Of a stretch of 64,000 nt of DNA, positions 58,017 through 64,000 are shown piece by piece (the first letter of the stretch is position 1; every line of letters starts with the position of its first letter). The DNA is from Mangrovivirga cuniculi (lineage in GTDB: Bacteria; Bacteroidota; Bacteroidia; Cytophagales; Cyclobacteriaceae), in assembly GCF_005166025.1 (NCBI RefSeq), contig NZ_CP028923.1:795001-859000 (forward strand), in the 5' to 3' direction. Made by a program: the position numbers and the translations under genes. Below the pieces are notes generated by a model. That model did no database searches, was not told where the DNA came from, and saw only the letters and a list, made by a program, of their open reading frames with translations.

Positions 58017-60893
58017 TTAGGCCGAAACAGTGTTTTCATTACCAGTCAGAACTTTGTCTCCAAATCTTCCTTTGCCATCTTTAACTTCAAGGTTTAGTAC
58101 TCCTCTTGGGCAAACCGAAGAACATACACCGCAACCAACACAGGAAGACCTGATAATATTCTGACCTCTTTGTGCATACCATCTTACATCAATACCCATT
58201 TCACAATAAGTGGAGCAGTTACCGCATGATATGCATTGCCCTCCATTTGTCGTTATTCGGAATCTTGATTTAAATCGTTGAACGAGTCCCAGGTAAGCAG
58301 CTAATGGACACCCGAAGCGGCACCAGACCCTATTACCCATAAACGGATAAAAACCGGTTCCGATCGCCCCGGAAAATATAAATCCGATACCAAACCCGTA
58401 CCAGCTTCTTATATCGTAACTGCTGATGCCAATAATATTTGCTTTTCCCGTGAAATATGTATAGAGAACTGCTCCGGTCATAACCACGGAGAATACTAAT
58501 ACAGAATGAACCAGCACTCTTTCTATTTTCCATGATTTTAATGACTTATCACTCAGGTGTCTGTATGGATCACCGAGAGTTTCTGCTAATCCTCCGCATC
58601 CGCAGACCCAGCTACAGTACCATCTTTTACCATAAAAATAAGTAAGAAGGGGTACGCCTATTATAATCAGGATTATGCCCCAGACCATCATCCAAATACC
58701 TATCGTTCCGGATTCTATATATTCATTTATTCTGTATTCAAAGAAGAATGTGTAATCCAACGGCCAGATATTTTTAAGATCTACTGAAGGAAGATTAAGA
58801 ATGTAGAGTATTTCAGGAATAATAAATGCAAAGCTGACCTGAAAGAACATTACGGATGCCGTCCTTAATAACTGATAATTACTATGACGGTATTTTTTAA
58901 ACATTCTGATACCCATGATCAAAATTGCCATGGTATAGAAAAACCCATACATAAACCATTGACTTGCGGTTTCGCCTTTGATCAGCATTGTAACTGGATC
59001 AAAAAGCATTATCCATTCGATAATGTAGGCGGGAAGTTTGTATAAGAAGATATAGAAAAGAATCAGGAAGATCCCCAGGGCTATTCCAATGACACCCCGA
59101 TTGGTCATTGACCTGAACATAAGGTGGTCATTTTTTATTCCTGCGGGCTGATTTTTCCATTTCTGACTGATATACATTAAAGAACCAATAATACCTAAGC
59201 TAAGAATGGCTAACAGCCATAGAAGAGTATTAGATTTGACAGGCCCTGAAAGTGAAGCTCTTGTCAATGATAAGGTGTAGTCTGTGTAAATTACTTTATC
59301 CCATTCTCCCTTATCTTTAAATTGCTGGTTTACCGATTCCTTAACTGAGTTTACTTCGGAAATAAACTCTAATTTACCGAGTTGCCTGCCATAGATTTTT
59401 TCAAGTCCGGGATACAGACTTTCTAAATGGGATGATTCATCTATTGTATTTTTGGTGATTTCACTGGTCAGCGTAAATGATGATGAGAACAATAAGCTAA
59501 TGAATATTGCCAGAGAAGAACAAAATGCTATTATACCGATTTTCTGAATAGTATTCATATTATGCAAAATCTTTTTATACCAGGGTTTTTGCTGGCTTTT
59601 CATTTCAATTTCAGGATAGGTGGTCTTAAACTCTGAGATTATTTCATCTTCATAACTTTTAAAAAACTCCGGATCAAAAGTAGCTTCTTTCAATTCAGAC
59701 ATAACATCACCAACCGAAGCTTTCATTTTGATCTTTTTATCAAAAAACTCATGCCTCAACCTGATGCCAAAATTATTTATCCCGATAAACCTTTCTGTGT
59801 TTTTATCAAATGCGATATGTACGGCGACGTTGTTTTTGGGATGCTTCCAGTAAAATCTGTTTTCATTTTCCTGCTTTTCAGAATTAACCATTCCGTAGGT
59901 TTGATATTCTATGTCAAAGAATTTAGCCGAGTTAAACCAGGGGCCGGGATTATAATCTATGTTTTTTCCGGTTAGGATTTGAGCCAGCGTTTCCCCCATA
60001 ATTCTACCCGTATACCATACTTGTTCTATGTTTCTACGGCCTTCTGGTGGATTTTTATGTTGAACACAATCTCCTATTGCATAAATATCATCAACTGATG
60101 TCCTGAACTTTTCATCGATAAGCACACCTTTATCAGTTTCAATATTTGAATCTTTTAAAAATTCAATATTTGGAGATACACCGGCAGTGATGCCAACGAA
60201 GTCAGCCTCAAATTCTTCTCCTTTTTTTGTCAGTACACTGCTAACTCTTTTGCCATTCTTACTTTTACACTCACAGGCTTCGGTATTAAACCTCAGGTCA
60301 ACATGGTGTTTTCTCATATGATCAGCGATCATTTGAGCTTCTTCTTCAGGAAGTACATTTCCCCAGAAATGACTTTCACGAACCAGGAATGTTACTTTTA
60401 TATCTCTGGTTCTAAGCATTTCAGCCATTTCGACACCAATGAGGCCACCTCCGATGATAATCGCCTGTTTAATTCCCTCCGTGTTTTTCTCCATCTTCTG
60501 AAGGTCCTGATAGCTGTATAAACCCTGGATACCTTCATAACCTTCTCCCGGCCATCCGAAAAAATTAGGCCTTGATCCGGTGGCAATAACCAGCTTATCA
60601 TAGCTGATCTGTTCCCCAGATTCTAATTTTAGTGATTTGTTATCAGTGTTAACCTTTTTTACATGATCATACACCAGATCAATATTATTTTCAGACCAGA
60701 AAAAATCTTCATATGGCTTGGTGTGCTTATATTCCATATGTCCCATATAGATATACATCAAAGCAGTTCTGGAGAAGAAATGTTTAGTTTCTGATGAGAT
60801 TATTATTAATTGATCCCGGTATCCCAATTTTCTCATGAACCTTGCAAAGGTCACACCTGAGATACCATTTCCTATGATCACGATCTTTTCCAT
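58017..60893 (-). CDS. Fusion of NAD(P)H/FAD-type oxidoreductase, membrane domain and 4Fe-4S polyferredoxin
   Basis: A 958-residue three-part protein. Residues 1-410: pyridine-nucleotide-disulfide-oxidoreductase fold with two Rossmann motifs (IIGNGISGVTFARF; IIGGGLIGVEMAEML) and YAIGDC. There is no redox CxxxxC pair of thioredoxin-reductase type. Residues about 445-870: six or more helices with NosR/YccM-like cysteine motifs (WYCSWVCGCGG; VWCRFGCP). Residues about 885-930: two 4Fe-4S motifs (CISCGNCSTYCEMG; CVGCGVCSSVCPRG). Looks like a membrane electron conduit from NAD(P)H via FAD to clusters. It is first in the operon with the glycosyltransferases. The electron acceptor is unknown. Confidence 0.9.
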   Translation of the reverse strand: MEKIVIIGNGISGVTFARFMRKLGYRDQLIIISSETKHFFSRTALMYIYMGHMEYKHTKPYEDFFWSENNIDLVYDHVKKVNTDNKSLKLESGEQISYDKLVIATGSRPNFFGWPGEGYEGIQGLYSYQDLQKMEKNTEGIKQAIIIGGGLIGVEMAEMLRTRDIKVTFLVRESHFWGNVLPEEEAQMIADHMRKHHVDLRFNTEACECKSKNGKRVSSVLTKKGEEFEADFVGITAGVSPNIEFLKDSNIETDKGVLIDEKFRTSVDDIYAIGDCVQHKNPPEGRRNIEQVWYTGRIMGETLAQILTGKNIDYNPGPWFNSAKFFDIEYQTYGMVNSEKQENENRFYWKHPKNNVAVHIAFDKNTERFIGINNFGIRLRHEFFDKKIKMKASVGDVMSELKEATFDPEFFKSYEDEIISEFKTTYPEIEMKSQQKPWYKKILHNMNTIQKIGIIAFCSSLAIFISLLFSSSFTLTSEITKNTIDESSHLESLYPGLEKIYGRQLGKLEFISEVNSVKESVNQQFKDKGEWDKVIYTDYTLSLTRASLSGPVKSNTLLWLLAILSLGIIGSLMYISQKWKNQPAGIKNDHLMFRSMTNRGVIGIALGIFLILFYIFLYKLPAYIIEWIMLFDPVTMLIKGETASQWFMYGFFYTMAILIMGIRMFKKYRHSNYQLLRTASVMFFQVSFAFIIPEILYILNLPSVDLKNIWPLDYTFFFEYRINEYIESGTIGIWMMVWGIILIIIGVPLLTYFYGKRWYCSWVCGCGGLAETLGDPYRHLSDKSLKSWKIERVLVHSVLVFSVVMTGAVLYTYFTGKANIIGISSYDIRSWYGFGIGFIFSGAIGTGFYPFMGNRVWCRFGCPLAAYLGLVQRFKSRFRITTNGGQCISCGNCSTYCEMGIDVRWYAQRGQNIIRSSCVGCGVCSSVCPRGVLNLEVKDGKGRFGDKVLTGNENTVSA

Positions 60894-61047
60894 TAATGGC
60901 AGTTATTCAATTTCAATTTCCCCAATTTATATAAAAGTAGTGGTGTTTCTGAACCTTTAATCATGTCAATTGTCCCTACGGAGACAAAAAATTTATATCG
61001 GGCGGTATATATTTATTTTTAACACTAAAACACTAAATTTTTTTATT

Positions 61048-61766
61048 ATGAAATATCCACTGGTATTAATTTTTTTCTGTCAATCAATACGCTGTTTGCC
61101 AATAATGAATACTATACATTTATTGACAAAGCAGATGAGTTTTTGAAAAAGCATGTTAAAAACGGCAAGGTTGCTTATCCGGAAATTAAGAAGAATCCCA
61201 CGGAAATAAATAACCTGTATAACATGCTTTCTACTGTTAAAGTGGCTGGAAAAAGTAAAAATGAATTAACAGCATTTTACATTAATGCGTACAATATCAT
61301 TGTAATTCATCAAATCGTTAAATACTATCCACTTAAGTCTGCGATAAATAAAAACGGCTTTTTTAATATGATCAAGCATGATGTGGCTGGTGAAAAACTC
61401 ACACTAGATAAGATAGAGAAAGGGAAAGTCATATTTAAATATGGTGACCCAAGAGTTCATTTTGCTTTCAGCTGTGCAGCGAATAGTTGCCCCGAACTAG
61501 CCAATTTTGCATACAGGCCATCCCAACTTGATCAGCAATTAGATATTCGAACAAAAAAAGCACTAGATGATCCGGGTTTTATACGAATTAATACCTCAAA
61601 CAATAAAATAGAGTTGAATCAAATATTTGAATGGTATAAAAAGGATTTTACATCTGCTGATAAAGACCTGATCAGCTGGATCAATAAATATAAAACCAAG
61701 GATATCCCAAATTCGTATACAATAACATATTATAAATACGATTGGGGATTAAACATCCTCTATTGA
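61048..61766 (+). CDS. DUF547 family exported protein (read across one apparent 1-base deletion)
   Basis: Signal peptide MKYPLVLIFFLSINTLFAN from ATG 61048, whose frame breaks in a T7 run (61070-61076); one added T gives 239 residues. The DUF547 pattern is clear: LTAFYINAYNIIVIHQIVKYYP near residue 70, then the DPRVHFAFSCAANSCPELA segment with conserved His and Cys, and YKKDF near the end. The fold is related to papain-like hydrolases, but the activity is unproven. Divergent from the redox/glycosyl operon; followed by a terminator. Confidence 0.85.
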
Positions 61767-61791
61767 ATTTAAATAAATTGGTTGTTGATTA

Positions 61792-61820
61792 AGAGGCTGT
61801 TTTTACACAGCCTCTTTTTA
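61792..61820. terminator. Terminator between DUF547 and WG-repeat genes
   Basis: AAGAGGCTGT and ACAGCCTCTT pair around TTTTAC, followed by a T run. Confidence 0.9.
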
Positions 61821-61837
61821 TATTTTACAGGAAGTAA

Positions 61838-63027
61838 TTATTCAAAATATTCGTTGCCATTCGGATCGATAAACCCTCTGACTCCTTTCACTCTCACTTC
61901 GATCAGGCCATTATTCATATTACTTAATGGAGTTCCAATACGGTCATATTTTATATCGGTCACTTGCTTATTATCGACAGATACAAGCCCGTATTTACCG
62001 TTCTTATACACTTTAATAAGTCCGTTTCCGAAAAACTCACTCATTTTATCGTAATAGAATGGCACAATTGTTTTTCCATCAGTATTGATAACACCGGCCT
62101 GCCCCTTGTCTCCAACAACTGCATAACCATTTACAAAAGGACCTCCGAAATCGTATTTGGGTTTGATTATTTCCTTTCCGTTTTTATCAATAAAACCAAT
62201 TTTGCCATCCTGGTTGACCATAGCATAACCACCGGAAAACTTTACAACAGGCAGGTCATATTCAAATTCGGTTATTCGGTTCCCTTTTTTATCTATATAT
62301 CCCCATCTCTCATTTAATCTTACCGCAGCCCGGCCTTCGGAAAAATGGTCAACATCTTCATATTTGAAAGGGATGATGATCATTCCCTGCTGGTTGACAA
62401 AACCCCATTTGTCATTGAGTTTTACTGCTCCCATGCCTTCTGTAAACCAGAGTGCATCTTCATATGCAAAAGGAACAACAACTTTACCTTTTCTATCAAT
62501 GTAGCCCCATTTGTTTCGTTTCTTAACGCAGATGATAGGAGCTACTTCAGTGAAAATTCTTGCGAAAGGAACACTTTGATATTGTGCCTTGATTACTTCC
62601 CGACCACTTTCATTAATAAAGCCCCACAAACCGTCTTTAAAAACAGGAGCGAGGTCACCATTCCAGCCGGAAATTTTATCATACTCACCAAATTTAACGA
62701 CTTCTTTGCCTTTCATATTGATCATGCCTAAGTCGTTTCCTTTAAGTACCTTGGCAAGACCATTCTCGAAGTCTTCTATTAGTTTTGAATATTGAAAAGG
62801 GATAACAAGCTTTCCTGTTTCATCAATAAATCCAACCCTTCCATTCATCTCCACTGCAGCTAAGCCCTCTGAAAAGGGTTAGCATTGTCATATTTAAAAT
62901 CGATGATTACTTTTTTAGCTTTGTTGACATATCCCCACTTATCTCCTTTGCGAAAAGGAATCAGGTTTTGCGCAAAAGATACATTCACACTTAAAATTAG
63001 TGCTAGAATGAAGTAAAAAGATCTCAT
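61838..63027 (-). CDS. WG-repeat exported protein (read across one apparent 1-base deletion)
   Basis: A 396-residue protein built almost wholly of WG repeats (about 11), each near 25-30 residues with WGYIDKKGK, then VVPFAYE or similar. The ATG at 63027 opens a signal peptide (MRSFYFILALILSVNVSFAQ). The frame breaks at a short run near 62872-62878 in the second repeat; one added base restores it. The Met at 62854 would drop the signal and first repeat. Such proteins probably form a beta structure for protein or polysaccharide binding; function unknown. Confidence 0.85.
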
Positions 63028-63108
63028 ATTAGTTAGGTTAAAATCGAAAAAATGTCTTCCAATATAAAAAATGATTTTATAAAAATAATAATTTCAACTG
63101 TTTAAATA

Positions 63109-64000
63109 TTACAGGGTTTTTATCGTTTCCAGAAATTGTGACATTTGCGAAAACGTTTTTTTCCCTAACCTATAGATCAGTTTTTTGTCGTTTTCTGTCA
63201 CTGATACTATTTCCGGGATGTTTTCCGGGATGTTGTGTTTATTAAATGCATGCTCAACCCATTTTACCAAATGTGGAGATCCTTCTATTTTATATTTTCT
63301 GGAAAAATTATTTTTTCGAATAAATCTCCCCTGGTCCAAATCGAATTCAAATCCTTTTCCGGCAAAAAGATCATTGATCGAACCATCCATTATCAGTTCT
63401 TCCGGAAGTTTATCTACCAGCTCGCCTCTTTCATTAAGTAACCAAAACCGATGACATTTTTGAATTGCCAGGTCGAGGTCATGAGTTGCTGTGATCACCG
63501 TTTTATTTTCTTTTCTCACCAGGTCTGAGACCAAGCCAAAAATCTCCATTTTGCTGGGTTGATCCAGAAAGGAAGTTGGCTCATCCAAAAACAGGATTTT
63601 GCTTTCTTGGGCCAGAACTCTGGCTATCCATGCTTTTTGAAGTTGTCCATCGCTCAGCTCGCTTAACAGGGATTTTCTTTTTTATAAATTCCGGTTGCTT
63701 CAAGGGCATTGCTGACTTTTTTCAGATCTTCTTTAGTTAACCTGCCATGCCACGGTGTAAAAGGGTATCGTCCGAGCATGACCAGGTCTTCTACAGTCAT
63801 GTTGGCTATTACTTCTCTTCGTGTCAGAACAATCCCTGTAAACTGGGCCTTATCTTTATCGTCTAAATGGTCCGAATCCTTTCCATTGATAGATATACTT
63901 CCGTCTAATTTGGGCTGTAAAAGACTTAAGGTTTTTAAGAGAGTTGATTTACCACTTCCGTTTTGGCCTACCAGAGCGATATTCTCACCCCAGTTAACTT
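63109..64000 (-). CDS. FecE-type ABC transporter ATP-binding protein, partial (window edge; one apparent 1-base deletion)
   Basis: ATPase for an iron-siderophore or haem importer. Entering from the right: Walker A GQNGSGKST, a Q-loop region (GIVLTRREVIANMTVEDLVMLG), signature LSDGQLQKAWIARVLAQES (LSDGQ instead of LSGGQ), Walker B ILFLDEPTSFLD and TATHDLDLAI. A long C-terminal extension of about 80 residues follows. The frame breaks in a T6 run at 63678-63683, just before the signature; one added base joins the halves. The first residues, with the start, lie beyond the window. The permease and binding protein are not seen here. Confidence 0.85.

Overview
The window is AT-rich bacterial chromosome from a member of the Bacteroidota, most likely order Cytophagales. 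Three things support this: Bacteroidota-type promoters (TTTG, about 19 bases, TAnnTTTG), a tmRNA tag of the GENNYA type, and Bacteroidota-typical families (DUF1684, DUF2795, DUF3108, compact DnaX, PhoB/PhoR pair, bactofilin, M1 and M16 peptidases). I name no species.

Layout. 1-2710: the 3' part of a 23S rRNA gene, 5S rRNA, a terminator and a vestigial copy of the 5S tail. 2.9-8.4 kb: small membrane protein, penicillin-acylase-type hydrolase, sucD, an M1 metallopeptidase. 8.4-13.2 kb (minus strand): pheT, ZapB-like, zapA, rny. 13.3-17.3 kb: DUF1684, radC, a second M1 peptidase, rpsT. 17.5-20.5 kb: S1/P1-like hydrolase, aminopeptidase P, lipoprotein. 20.5-23.2 kb: rplM-rpsI-rpsB-tsf. 23.3-27.7 kb: pseudouridine synthase, phoR/phoB, DUF3108, predicted aminopeptidase. 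27.8-35.7 kb: recA, YfiR-like, MacB-like permease, queA, ispD, DUF2795, ettA, lipoprotein. 35.7-40.6 kb: M16 peptidase, O-methyltransferase, LysM lytic transglycosylase, response regulator. 40.6-44.1 kb: dnaX, outer-membrane protein, ssrA with a 155-bp tandem array. 44.1-50.5 kb: CHAD protein, MgtC-like, dodecin, lipoprotein, bactofilin, large hybrid kinase, lipoprotein. 50.5-53 kb: cytochrome c, Sco1, HemJ, Crp/Fnr regulator. 53-60.9 kb: a six-gene minus-strand operon with three glycosyltransferase-type proteins, a DUF2064 protein, a lipoprotein and a 958-aa flavin oxidoreductase/polyferredoxin fusion. 61-64 kb: DUF547 protein, WG-repeat protein, and a FecE-type ABC ATPase cut by the window end.

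Most of the window is housekeeping (translation, replication and repair, envelope, respiration). The least explained parts are the 53-61 kb redox/glycosylation operon, the repeat array grown out of the tmRNA 3' end, and an A9 run in dnaX where the zero frame stops exactly at the end of domain III, as in genes that make gamma by slippage.

Reading caution. Fourteen otherwise healthy genes, including essential rplM and pheT, each need exactly one extra base, nearly always in a short homopolymer, to be read through. This is the signature of homopolymer under-calling in the assembly, so I annotate them as single genes and give each break point. The dnaX A9 is the only site with the opposite sign.
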